This document shows positions 45,151 through 55,859 of a DNA stretch of 64,000 nucleotides, piece by piece. The stretch's first letter is position 1. Every line of letters starts with the position of its first letter. This DNA comes from Vicugna pacos. Taxonomy: Eukaryota > Chordata > Mammalia > Artiodactyla > Camelidae. The notes under the pieces are model-generated. The model saw only the letters and a program-made list of their open reading frames with translations, was not told the DNA's origin and did not search any database. The position numbers and the translations under genes were made by a program. Where the stretch lies: assembly GCF_048564905.1 (NCBI RefSeq), contig NC_133007.1, positions 4,092,001-4,156,000 of the forward strand, given 5' to 3'.

Positions 45151-45949
45151 ATATGGAGAGAAAACCTTTAGGAAAAAACGACTTCTTTCTCTAGGATTTT
45201 CCGATACCCCTGTCCTCTCCTCCATTTGCAGTAGACAGGCATTCTATGCTCACTACCCTCCAGAGTAAGGCTGTTAAATAAAAAATTCAAAGAGCAGGAA
45301 ATGAGTTAATATTAGATTTTTCAGTTTCCCCAAATAGACTCAAGTTGGCAGTTTCTTGTTTAAAAGAGAATATTTTAAAAGATCAAAAGCCTGGGTCTGG
45401 AATGTCTTACAGCACAAAGCTGATTCTGATTTGGACGATCTTATGGACCAGAGCTAGAGAAAAGGGAGGCAGAAGCAAGAGCAAGTAAGCCACTGGTGAG
45501 TGACAGCGAGGGTGGATGAGGGTGGCCTCGGAGGGGAGGAGAGCTCCTCAGAGCCTTGCTTCCCACATCTAGGGAGGGAGGGAGGAGCCGGGAGTGAGTC
45601 AGTGGCTCTGGAGGGACCTTTCAGTGGGGAATGGGAGGGTACCGTGCGTCCAGCAGGAGTTAATCACTGGACACCAGATATGAGCCCAGACACCATAGAA
45701 GGTGCCCACATGTGTTAGACAATGGTGTTCCTCCCACTGACGTGGGACCAGAGGACTCTAAACGCAGCTCGAGGGAGGAGGGTAAGAGAGAAAGCCTGAA
45801 TTGTCTACTACTCTAGACTGGCTAGGAATGCAAGATCGGAGGTCGAGGTAGAAAGGTAATGTGGTCATAGAAAAGCCAGTGAACAATTCTTGCTCTCCGG
45901 AACTTGTCACCTAGGATTCCCACTTGTGGTTCCTGTTTAAAAGCCAGCT
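45151..45949. other. No gene or repeat recognised
   Basis: Unique sequence with a purine-rich stretch at 45500-45620. Confidence 0.42.
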
Positions 45950-46068
45950 TCCTCAATGGGTTGTGGGCTCCTGGAGAACAGTGATCATTTGCACACACTT
46001 TTGTAACCCCAGTCCGGCCATAGCATGGAGACTCAGTAAATGCTGGTCAAGTGAAGAAAAAAAAAAAA
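45950..46068 (+). mobile_element. L2-like 3' tip with an A-run
   Basis: 'gtgggctcctggagaacagt', 'gatcatttgcacacactttt' and 'ggagactcagtaaatgctgg' resemble the last 90 bases of L2. An A12 run follows at 46056-46067. Confidence 0.45.
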
Positions 46069-46402
46069 GAATACGCAAACCTGGATGATGAAGGAACAGG
46101 ATCCAGACAGAGCCAAGGCAGAATAATGTCCCTTGGTCAGATATGATCTTCCTTAATGAAATCAGAGTTGAAAATCAGAAACAGACTGTGTATGTTTTCG
46201 TTCTTTTGCCTGTTAGGATAAGCTTGTTCAAATTAACTATTAACTAGCTGTATTTATTTTTCACTAACTGTTGAGCCATTCTCATTTAACCTTCTTGTTG
46301 AGATTATTACGACAACTAAATTGAAGACGGATTACATTGTCCACTTTACATGTTGCCTAAAACTTACTATAAGAGACTTCAGCTCAGTATGATACGTGTG
46401 AT

Positions 46403-46443
46403 TGTGTGTGTGTGTGTGCGCGCGCGCGTGCGTGTGGTGTGCA
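46403..46443. repeat. (TG)n(CG)n(TG)n alternating tract
   Basis: About nine TG units, then GCGCGCGCGC, then GTGCGTGTGGTGTGC. The strict purine-pyrimidine alternation with a CG centre is the classic left-handed (Z) DNA-forming pattern. Confidence 0.9.
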
Positions 46444-48369
46444 CTGGTTTGAGTCTACATGCTGGGGTACCTGAACTACAGTCCTAAGCCCCAATACACT
46501 GTTCAGAGGCACTTAGTTAAAATTTTTTAAAGTCTTGCTTACGGGTCCACACTCCGGAGTACTATGAGTGTTTCAACATCTCTATTTCCATAGAGGGGTT
46601 ACTCGTTAGCATAAGTGGAGTTAGAAATAATTTTTGAAGACAATTCAAGTAGTGTCCAATATATGTGATCTGACCAGCAAGGTACAGACACATCCACCGG
46701 TGTGTGGAGCTGTCCCACTCAGCAGTCTCATACCTTGTAAGCTGGTGCCCCAGCCTGAAGTCCCATTTGGTCCTGTGTCCCGTCTCTAACTAGAGGCCTT
46801 GGCGTCTGATTCTGACTTGATGGCTAGCTGATCCCCTGGAGAGAATATTTCTGTATCTGCCACTAGTAACACTGTCACACAGGGGGCCCAGCAGAGGGAC
46901 CGGAGGAGGGAGTCACTAAGAGTGTATTGTATGACTCCTCGTGTTTGTGTGTGTTGCAGGATTTGGTCTGAGATTTGCTTTCTTTGTAATGGACCACTTG
47001 GTGGCAAGTTTGGTGGGAATAGGACATAGACCCTTCCTCTATCTTCAGTCACTGGAGGCCACCACTATGTGCCAAAAGAACTCCACAGCTGTGAATGACC
47101 AAATTGGTTTAGATGAGTTGACAATACAACACTTAATATGATGCACATTATCAATGCTTTTTCCTCATAATATTTCAGCTTTCTGTAAAGATATCTCTAC
47201 ATATAACCAAAACATCCCCCCATTTTCTCTCTTCGTACTGTGTTGACGCTAATATTTTCATAGCATGGCTGAGCCTTGGATAGATCACCCACTGAAATGT
47301 CACTGCACTCTCTTACTTGAATTTCTTTCAGAGTTGGACTTTATTTATTTATTTATTGTTTTTATCTTGTGTGCCCCTCTGAGCCTACTACAGTATCTCT
47401 CCAGGAAGAAGCCATCATCAAATGTTTTCTGGCCGGAATGTCATGAAATAAGCTAGATGAAGGACTATAATGGTACCAGAGTCTTCCTCAGTGCAAAGCT
47501 CTACCACTCTCTGAGGTCACAGTTGACACCTGTAAGAAGAGAAAGGAAAAAGCAGTATTGTCATACAAGGGTGGACCCAAAGTAGTTGGGGGCAAAACTA
47601 CGGAACAGACACAGTGTGGCCTTGAAGATGGAGAGAGGGCGGACTCTGCTGTAACTGTAGGGGCTTTCCTGCCGCTGGGAGGGCAGCAAAGAGAAGCATC
47701 GTCCAGCTTTGCTGGGAGGTAGGAGACCCCCACGGACAGGTGATGAGAGCATCTTGACAACAACTAGATTTTTTAACCTGGTAGCCAGGTCTGTCAATAA
47801 CGTACGAGGCTGAAGCATTTACTGTTCCACTTGCCACAGGCCAGACTTGTGCACAAAGCCTGACAGCTGGTCCTCACGGGACTGGGGGTGCGAGGAGCAG
47901 CTCTGACCAGCATGAGCCCCTTAAGAAGATGGAGTCGGTCTTGCGAGAACTAATCTTGCTGCAGAGGCTGGCGCAGAGGCCCAGAGGAGAGCGGGGAGGC
48001 GCGGCTCAGTTACAGGACGCTGAGTGGCCAGCAGCTGGTGGCAGGGCGTTGTTTTGATTAAAGCCATTGGGGTTACAAACCTGCCCGGACAGCCGTAAGG
48101 AAAGGAGGCAATTTATGGAAGAGCTACCGGCAGGAGCTTCAGCCGGGCTGTGAGGGCGAACCAGGAATGGCTGTTGCGATGAGCAGCTGCTCTTTCCACT
48201 TACCCAGGGGCCCCGGTCGTCCATCTGGCCTCGCCGATGTCTGCCCAAGAGCCCCACGGTCTACTCTGGTGTCTTCGCTCCCTCCAGACTGGCTCGGCTT
48301 TGCTTTCCCAAACACCGTGGGAATGGCTGGACACAGGCTCTCACACCCGAAGGGGATGTTAAAAAGTCA
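46444..48369. other. No gene or repeat recognised; (TTTA)n tract
   Basis: About 1.9 kb of unique sequence. A (TTTA)4-5 tract is at 47340-47358. Frames on the minus strand near 47490-47840 overlap in three phases, so composition explains them. Confidence 0.42.
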
Positions 48370-48373
48370 AAGA

Positions 48374-48899
48374 CGCTGCCGAGTCCAAGCTCATTCTGCT
48401 CGCCGCACGACAGGCCAGTGAATTGGGAGACGAGGTGATGGGGCAAGGAACAGCGACTTGATTCGGAAAGCCAGCAGACTGAGAGTACAGCAGACTAATG
48501 TTTTGGAGAACCATCCTGCTCCAGTCAGTATTCAGGCTCTTTTTATACAAAAAAAACAAGGGAGGAGGTGTGGTTGGTTGTTGCAAACTTCTTGCTGCAG
48601 GAATGCTTTGTTCTTGCAGCCCTCCACGTGGGCCAGGCCCTGGTGTCCCTGTAAACCTCCAACAAAGCAAAGGTTATTCTCTATCTTACAACTTGCCAGC
48701 TCTGCCTAAGTGCAGAAGTGCTGACATCCTTAAAAGCCAGCGCCCTGAGAACAGGCTCTCCTGTCTATTTCAGGCTAAAGGCAACATTGTTTCCCAAAAG
48801 GTGCCGAGCTGGCAAGGCTGAGCCTGGAAAACAGGGCACAGTGGTCAAAACTAAAGGAGCAGATCCAGTGTGGAGGCAGATCTGTCCTCCTCTGTTACA
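48374..48899 (-). mobile_element. ERV solo LTR, family A copy 3
   Basis: A 526-bp LTR on the minus strand. In its own direction it opens TGTAACAGAGGAGGACAGAT, has a poly-T/TATAAAAAG promoter region and a U5 with the GTCGTGCGGCGAGCAGAA block shared with copy 2. The flank AAGA is exact at 48370-48373 and 48900-48903. It is a solo LTR. Confidence 0.93.
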
Positions 48900-49029
48900 A
48901 AGATGGGCCCTCACAGTGGGAGCTGAACTCTTGACCCAAGTCACTCTCTGATGTTCAACCCTCTGTCCCCTCCCTGGTTACTGCCCCTGCCCCTTACTGC
49001 TGCCACCATCACCACCACCAGCACCAGTC

Positions 49030-49205
49030 ATGTCACTGGTCGTTCATTCTACAGCAGCACGTCCCGAACGTGCCAGCTTGGCAGAGGCTTCTGGGGGTAC
49101 TTGTTTAAGATATACGTCCTCAAGCTCAAAGACTGAGGGTCCAGGAACCTCTACTTTTATTCAGCATCCCCAGGCCATTCTATAATTGGGCGAGCTTGAG
49201 CACTG
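49030..49205 (+). mobile_element. MER5-like DNA transposon fragment
   Basis: 'ctgggggtacttgtttaaga' with 'gaggctt' before it, and 'ggaacctctacttttattca' with 'gcatccccaggccattcta', fit MER5 (hAT-Charlie) order at low identity. It lies directly upstream of a better copy. Confidence 0.42.
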
Positions 49206-49388
49206 CACTGAAGTAGTTCTAGAATTTTCTTTAGTCACATGGGAGTAGCCTGGGTGCTTATTACAATGCAGATTCATACCCTGAAGCCCCACAAAAGATT
49301 CTATTTAAAAGCCCTGGGGCAGGACTCTAGGAATTGCAACTTAATAAACATTCCGGAGTGATTCTGAGAGATGCATGGGCCATCCCAG
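49206..49388 (+). mobile_element. MER5A-like (hAT-Charlie) element
   Basis: 'gtagttctagaattttcttt', 'gggtgcttattacaatgcag', 'attcataccctgaagcccca', 'ggactctaggaattgcaact' and 'attccggagtgattctgaga' follow the MER5A consensus in order. It is a non-coding, non-autonomous DNA transposon. Confidence 0.62.
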
Positions 49389-49869
49389 GAAGATATCTCA
49401 AGTTCTTATTGTGATAAGAAATTGCTCTGAAGGGATGGTGGAGGGGGGAGCGAGGACAGGGCAGGAAGTGGGGCTGGAGACACACCTCTACTTTTCAGTT
49501 CTTTCTCTGGCTCTGGCGCTCCCATCCCCTCTCAGAGAAGTATTATTTTACTTTGAGAAGTATTATTTTAGAGAGAAACCCCAACTGGCTTCAGATGCTC
49601 AGCCTACAGCCAGTATGATCTGGGAGTAGCCCTTTTCCCAGCCCATCGGGGGGTGGGTGGGCCAGAGAAAGACTTCAGCCCTTGGGGGAGTTTGAGAGGC
49701 AGTGGACCAAAGCCACTGTGCCAGAGGGGCAGTGGGCAGAATGGTTGAGGAGACAAGTCACAGCGAAATGTAGATCTCACACAAACGAAGCAGATAAAGC
49801 TGAATTTAAATAAGAAGTGGGTAAACCAATGTATGTAAATACTCAATAGCAAAAAGTCAGAATTTCTTA
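49389..49869. other. No gene recognised; small direct repeat
   Basis: A 15-base word GAAGTATTATTTTA occurs twice, about 20 bases apart, at 49539 and 49559. Otherwise unique. Confidence 0.42.
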
Positions 49870-50055
49870 ATAACATATTGAGCCCTCATTATGCCCTAAG
49901 GCCTGCAGAATGCTATCTCATTTAATAATTGCAGAAAATTTAACTTTGTATTTTTGAGACGGTAAGAAACACATAGCAAGTAAGTGGCAGAGCCTGGTCT
50001 CAAATCTGGGTCTTACTGAAGTCAAAGCACATTGTTTTAACCACCAAAGTACATT
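49870..50055 (-). mobile_element. MIR SINE, antisense
   Basis: 'ttgagccctcattatgccct', 'gctatctcatttaataattg', 'cacatagcaagtaagtggca' and 'gagcctggtctcaaatctgg' match the reverse MIR, nearly full length. Confidence 0.75.
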
Positions 50056-51184
50056 TGAGCTAGGAACACGAATTCTGGAGTCAGGACAAAGAAATCCTCA
50101 AATGTAGTGTTGTATACACTGAGAGAATTATGGATTAATAAAAGGGACTATGAATTTGATCATAAGATTGTCTTGTGGTAAAAAATAATCCATTCCCATA
50201 ATTTACCAATTCTGTAAGCTCAGATATTCATAAATTGTGTTTTATTAAAATTACACACCTGTAAGGTCTAGGAGGACCCGAGGGCTTCCTCAAATGTGCA
50301 AATAACTGAAAGACGCAGAAATGATGTAAAAGGAAACCAGCTAAAGATCTGAGACTAAGTAATTTCCGATTCCCATGGAAACACTGCCACTAAAATAAAT
50401 CCGACAGCTGCTGGCTCTGTGACAGTCCTCCGCCTTAGTCAGCACCACATTCAGGGAGCCTCCTGGCTCGTTGCTCAGGGCGGCCCCTGCTGCATTCACA
50501 CTGCACACGAGGCCACTCACCCAGGTGTCGGGGGGTCCCAGGGCCGCAGGGCTCAGGCCTGCGCCCCCCGGGTCAGGCCTGCAGTAGCAGCCAGGCCGGC
50601 TCCATCTGGCCTGGTGGCACCACCCCTCGGGAGCCCCGAGAAGCTTCAGGTCTGACCTCCAATTTTCTGCCACCTTGCTGTGTGTTGAGAGCAAATAGCG
50701 ATAATCAAAATGTCTCCTGCTGACTTTGCAGAGCCACGGAGGAGGAGTTTACGAGTGTTAAACACATGTTACCAAATTCCCATCTTCGAAGCAATCTTTC
50801 AAGACATAAATGTATAGGGGTCTCTGAGGGGATGGGGACGCAAGGGCCAGAGGAAGAGCTGAAAAATAGAGGTGCATCTCCAGCCCAACTTCCTGCTCTG
50901 CCCTCCCTCCTCCACTGTCCCTTCACAGCAGTTTCTTGTCACAGAAAGAGCTTGGGACACCTGCAAAGGCCGTTATTTTGCATTTGGTCTAATCCAGTCA
51001 TAACCACAGAGGAGAAACAAGTGCTCTCAGGAACACTGTTTCCTTAAACTCTTATTAAACTCTCCGAAAACAGATGACAAAAATGATGACATACAAGTGA
51101 TCCCCGAACCGCAGATAACCCCAAACCTGCCTACTGAGTACTTAGCTCCTAAACAATTGGGCGGCCCGGTTTTTTCATTAGTCA
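50056..51184. other. No gene recognised; GC-rich block
   Basis: The part 50440-50660 is GC-rich with about eleven CpG but is too short and CpG-poor for an island call. CCCATGGAAAC near 50373 is an RFX half-site. Nothing else stands out. Confidence 0.42.
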
Positions 51185-51510
51185 CTTTATTAACAAGTAT
51201 TTATGGGCTACCATCTGTAAACCCATCACTGAACTGAGCAGGAATCAGAGATACAGGACCTGGACATGACTTCAAGAAGCTCACCATAGAGGAGAAGTTC
51301 AGACTGATAATTAGGGGACAACAGAAGGCAGTAGGATGGAGTGCTACCCTGAGGAGAACTGGAGACATGGGCTGAGGAGAGAAGACTAAGGTGGACCAGG
51401 GGTATCAAGGGTGGCTTCACGGAAGAGGCAGGCTTTGAACTTATTAGGATTTGGAGAGCAAAAGAAAAAAGCTCTAGGGCATTCCAGTTGTGGAGACAAG
51501 GATGAAAGGC
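51185..51510 (-). mobile_element. L2-like LINE fragment, antisense
   Basis: 'aagtatttatgggctaccat' with 'gaatcagagatacaggacct', 'ggtggcttcacggaagaggc' with 'aggctttgaacttattagga', and 'ctctagggcattccagttgt' follow the reverse complement of an L2 3' region. Confidence 0.55.
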
Positions 51511-52794
51511 ATCTCATCTTTCCACTTACCAGAGTCTTCTGAGCACAGCTCAGCCCTGGCTCGCTCCCGCAGCCTTCTGCCATGAGGACTGTGAAGATGA
51601 ATGCCTGCAGGTTTCTTTGAGTTTTCAGAGAAAACAGGTATACACACAGAGTTAACAAAGGCATCAATGGCGTTACATTACCTCAGTTGCAATTAAAGTA
51701 TTATGGACTTAAAAAAAAGGTGACATCCTATATTCTGAATAGCATGGAATCAGAAAAACTAACCACAGATACCTTTTACTCTTCTCTTTGCTTGGACATG
51801 TTTAAAAAGTTAACTTCCAGAGGAAATAATTAATTGCATGCATACGAGCATACACTCCTTTCTACATGTGGTGATTTATTTCCTCTCTACTGTATAAACC
51901 AAATAGCTACATTTAGTGCAGATACCTAAGATTCCATTATAATTACAGACGCCCCTAACCTGCCATTTTCCTGAACATTTTGAAACACTGAAAGTGTAGC
52001 TGAAGAGATAGCTTGCATTATATTTGGTTACGGAGGGGCAGCATTCCATGATGGGAGTGGAGAGCTACCTTGGAACTCTACACCTGCTCGCAAATAGAAT
52101 TTTAACTGACACTTTGGCTTCTAGGTAGTGTATTATGACTTATAAAATAAATTAATCTTTTTTCTTTCATACAGAACACAAGGCTGCAATCAGTGCCAAG
52201 CCTGCTCCCCAGAACTGCTTGGCAGTGTTCCCAGATGTTCCCACAGTAGCAGAAGTTTTCCAAACCGCACACTAGGCGGTGGTGCTTTAATTTGTTTCTT
52301 CCAGTTGGACAGACTGCAACAAGTCCCACCCTTCCTGGTGTCACTGGACAGGAGTATTTTCAACTCTTCCTTAATGTCTTTTTTTCTCAGACCCAAGGTT
52401 TTTCTGAGACTGACCTTGTTACTTACTCTGTTATTTCTCTTCAAGCCCACATGGTTAGATTATTTTCTTAAACAAGCAAATCCAAGCCCAAGTGGATTCA
52501 CATTCAACCAAAAACATGTTCCCCGGAATGTCAAATTTCTCAAGATGTTAACAGATATTCCACGAGATAAAGTGATGTCAAAAAAAAAAAAAAAGAAAGA
52601 AAGAAAAGAAAAGAAATGGCTGCAAATCCCTCTACATCTCTATTTAGGGATTTATAAGGCACATTAGCTGAGCAAAAACTTAGAGAAAACAAGCAGGAAG
52701 TATGTCTAATTTGGTTAAGCAAAACTGATCTGACTACAGAATTCTCTCTTTCTTTCTATAAGATTTCTGGAATATAATGATTATAATCATAGAA
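51511..52794. other. No gene recognised; A/GAAA low-complexity tract
   Basis: Unique sequence, with an A15 run followed by GAAA/GAAAA units at 52580-52616. The 120-codon frame 52305-52667 runs into that tract and is not convincing. Confidence 0.42.
52580..52616. repeat. (A)n(GAAA)n tract
   Basis: About 15 A residues are followed by GAAAGAAAGAAAAGAAAAGAA. It is probably length-variable. Confidence 0.9.
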
Positions 52795-52900
52795 CAGCAA
52801 TAATAATAATGATAAGAGCTAACATTTATAGCTATTTCTACTCCTTTAGTGGTTGTCATAGAAGCTTTAACATACATAACTAACAGTTTAATATTAATGG
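52795..52900 (-). mobile_element. MIR SINE fragment, antisense
   Basis: 'agcaataataataatgataa' with 'gagctaacatttatagctat' is the reverse MIR 3' end; the remainder is decayed. Confidence 0.5.
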
Positions 52901-53149
52901 TCTTAATCCTCTTCTGAACCATGAAGGAATCCTAGAATACTGTATGCCATTCATCACTTTCCCTGTTACATTCTGTTCTTGATATTTAGACTCACACACT
53001 AGAGATTAACGTTACCATTATACACAGTCAGTATTTATGCTTTTTATCTTCTTGTTTCACAAATCTTCCTTCTGACATGAAGCACCTTCACTAGAAGTTT
53101 CTCTTGTGAAGATGTGTTGGTAGTAAGCCCTGGGCTTGTGTCTGAAGAA

Positions 53150-53955
53150 TGCCCTTTTTTTCTTCCTTTATTTTTGAAAGATTATATTGCTAAAATGCAG
53201 TTCTAGGTTGAAAGTTATTTTCTTACAATACTTTGCAAATTTATTTTCATTTCTTCTGGGTTTTGCTCTTGTTTCTGAGAACTCAGCTATCAGTTGTTAC
53301 AGATAAAACTCCCCTCACCCCACCTCCCACTTTTTTCCCTGTGGCTGCTTTTGTTATCTTCTCTGTGTTTTTATTGCTCTGAATTTCCACTCTGTTGTGT
53401 CGGTCTCTTTTTACTTATGATAATTGGTGTTCTTAACCCCTTCTGGAAAATGCTCACTCATTATGTCTTTTAACATTGAATTTCCTCAATTATAATTTCT
53501 TCTTAGAACTCAGAGTATATATTTTATGTTGTATATTATATTACCTGCTAAGTCTTTCCTCCATGTTTCTCAATCTTTTTCATATTCCTCTTTGCTTTGT
53601 CTCTGTCCCTTATCGTATGTGACTTCTTCAACGTCACCTTCCAAATTACTAATTGTTTCTTTAACTGTGTTTAATATAATGTTAAATCCATTTATCCAGA
53701 TTCCTTCAATTATTATTTTTATTTCAGCAGGTTCTTTCCAGAACCCATTTTTTCCAGTTCTATTTCTTTATATACATTAATTTATACATATTTATTTTCA
53801 TTATATATTTGGTATATGATAATTATAATATCATTAGTCTCTGTAAGTCTGATTCTGTGTTTGCTATTTTTGTTGAATCTTATTTCATGACTGTATGTTC
53901 AGTATGTGTGCAGTGATATTTTGGTAAGTGAATGGAACAAGGAACTTTATAGATT
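53150..53955 (-). mobile_element. Ancient LINE-1 (L1M), antisense
   Basis: T-rich text such as 'attgctaaaatgcagttcta' with 'ggttgaaagttattttctt', 'tttcatttcttctgggtttt' and 'gcagtgatattttggtaagt' matches the reverse complement of old L1 5'/ORF1 regions. It probably belongs to the same mass of antisense L1M that resumes at 55860. Limits are approximate. Confidence 0.55.
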
Positions 53956-55725
53956 TCTTTGAGGCGAGGCTGAAACCTGAATCCATACCCAGGGACCTTG
54001 CAACTTCACAGGCAGGACCGAGATGTGCTTACAGCTCCAGGCAGAGGGGGAGAATTTGCTCCACTTGTACCTTTGTGGAACTGCACCTCTGGGGAAAAAA
54101 GGCAGTGAGTGCAGTTCTGGCACACTCGGGCGTGAGTATGGGTATGGCATTTACAACAGGCTGGCGTACCACACCGTATGCGGAGGTGGGCTGTGCTGAC
54201 CCTGTGGCACACTGAGGATTCAGGTGATGACTGCATGCTCACTACAGTGGGTCCTAGTGCCTGACACTGGCAGATCTGCACTGCTTGCTCTGCAGGCACA
54301 GAACCTGAGGGACACGAGAGCGGATGGCTGACATTCCCACAGCTAAGGTGGGGATAAGGGCACTGTCAACAAAAAGTACTTTGTAAGCCCGCGTAAGTGA
54401 CAGACGGCACCACAGAGGGCACTGCCCGGTGGACACACTCAGTGATTCTTCTTTCCAGCCGAAGCCCTCCAACACCGCCTACCATACACCACAGCTCAGA
54501 AATGGGTCTGGAAGCCTATATTCCAGCAACAGAGGAGCAGACCTGGCCCCTGTCAGGGCTGTGAAAACCAAAGAACAAAAAAGGAGGTCCCACTCAACAG
54601 CAACAATCAGCACAGGATCTTATATCCACACCACCAACCACACCCCCAGTCAAAGGGATGACAGCTGACACACACAGAAGGAAGATGTGGGACCCAGCGC
54701 TTGCAACAAAACTACTAGATGCACCGTCTACACAGGAACGCTCCCACTTTAAATTTTTTAAAATGCCCTTCAAGACCACAGTAGATAACTGATACTCCTA
54801 AATCCATACATTCAGAGAAATACAAGTAAAATGAAGAAGCAGAGAAACCACTCCCAAATAAAAAAAATGGGAGAAGTCCCCTGAAAGAACAAAAAATCAA
54901 ATAGACCTCAACATTCTACCAGATCATGACTTCAAAAAGGGGGTGAAAAAGCCAGAAACGCCATCATTATCTATAAATGATAGTACTGGAGAGGGTGTGG
55001 AGAAACGGGAACCCTCCTACACCGCTGGTGGGAGTGTAGATTGGTGCAGCCATTATGGAAAACAGTATGGAGATTCCTCAAAAAACTAAAAATAGACCTA
55101 CCATATGATCCAGCCATCCCATATATCTGGGTATATATCTGGAGGGGACTTTAATTTGAAAAGATACAGACACCCCTATATTCATGCAGCATTATTTATA
55201 GTAGCCAAGACATGGAAACAACCTAAGTGTCCATCAACAGATGACTGGATAAAGAAGTTGTGGTATATTTATACAATGGAATACTACTCAGCCATAAAAC
55301 AGAATAAAATAATGCCATTTGCAGCAACATGGATGGACCTAGAGATCATCATTCTAAGTAAAGTAAGCCAGAAAGAGAAAGAAAAATATCACATGATATC
55401 ACTTACATGTGGAATTAAAAAAAAAGACAAATGAACTTAATTACAAAACAGAAATAGACTCACAGACATAGAAAGCAAATTCATGGTTACCAGTGGGGAA
55501 GGAATAAATTGGGAATTTCAGATTTGCAGGTACTAACTACTATATATAAAATAAACAACAATTTTCTACCATGTAACACAGGAAGCTATATTCAATATCT
55601 TGCAGTAACTTATGTGAAAAAGAATATGAAAATGAATGTATGTATATGCATGATTGAACTGTTATGCTGTACGCTAGAAATTGACACAACATTGTAAACT
55701 GACTACACTTCAATTAAAAAAAAAG
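53956..55725 (+). mobile_element. Internally deleted LINE-1: 5' region joined to ORF2 tail
   Basis: The 3' half (from about 54951) is standard ORF2 tail and 3' UTR, with [55 protein letters not shown] and KVSQKEKEKYHM, and an A9 end. The 5' half has the L1 ORF1 start: ATGAAGAAGCAGAGAAACCA at 54833 gives MKKQRNHSQIK followed by RSPERTKNQIDL and DHDFKKG. Upstream of it is a GC-richer 5' UTR-like stretch. ORF1's bulk and most of ORF2 are missing at a junction near 54945-54955. The left limit and the target duplication are not resolved. It cannot move by itself. Confidence 0.75.
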
Positions 55726-55734
55726 ACTATCTGG

Positions 55735-55820
55735 TGTTGCACAGGGCTAGACAGACAGAGATCAGAAACAGATGTTCACATATATGGAAAGTTGATGACA
55801 GAGGTAGCTGTGAATTACTT
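55735..55820 (+). mobile_element. Small L1M ORF2 fragment, sense
   Basis: 'gctagacagacagagatcag' and 'catatatggaaagttgatga' resemble an L1M ORF2 segment in sense direction, wedged between a younger L1 and antisense L1M. Confidence 0.38.
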
Positions 55821-55859
55821 TTCAAGAGTGCTTTACAAACTAAACAGCTGTTTAATGTG

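Noticed and set aside
50440-50660. Possible CpG island and promoter
   Set aside because: About 220 bases with roughly eleven CpG gives an observed/expected ratio well under the usual threshold by rough count, and no exon follows.
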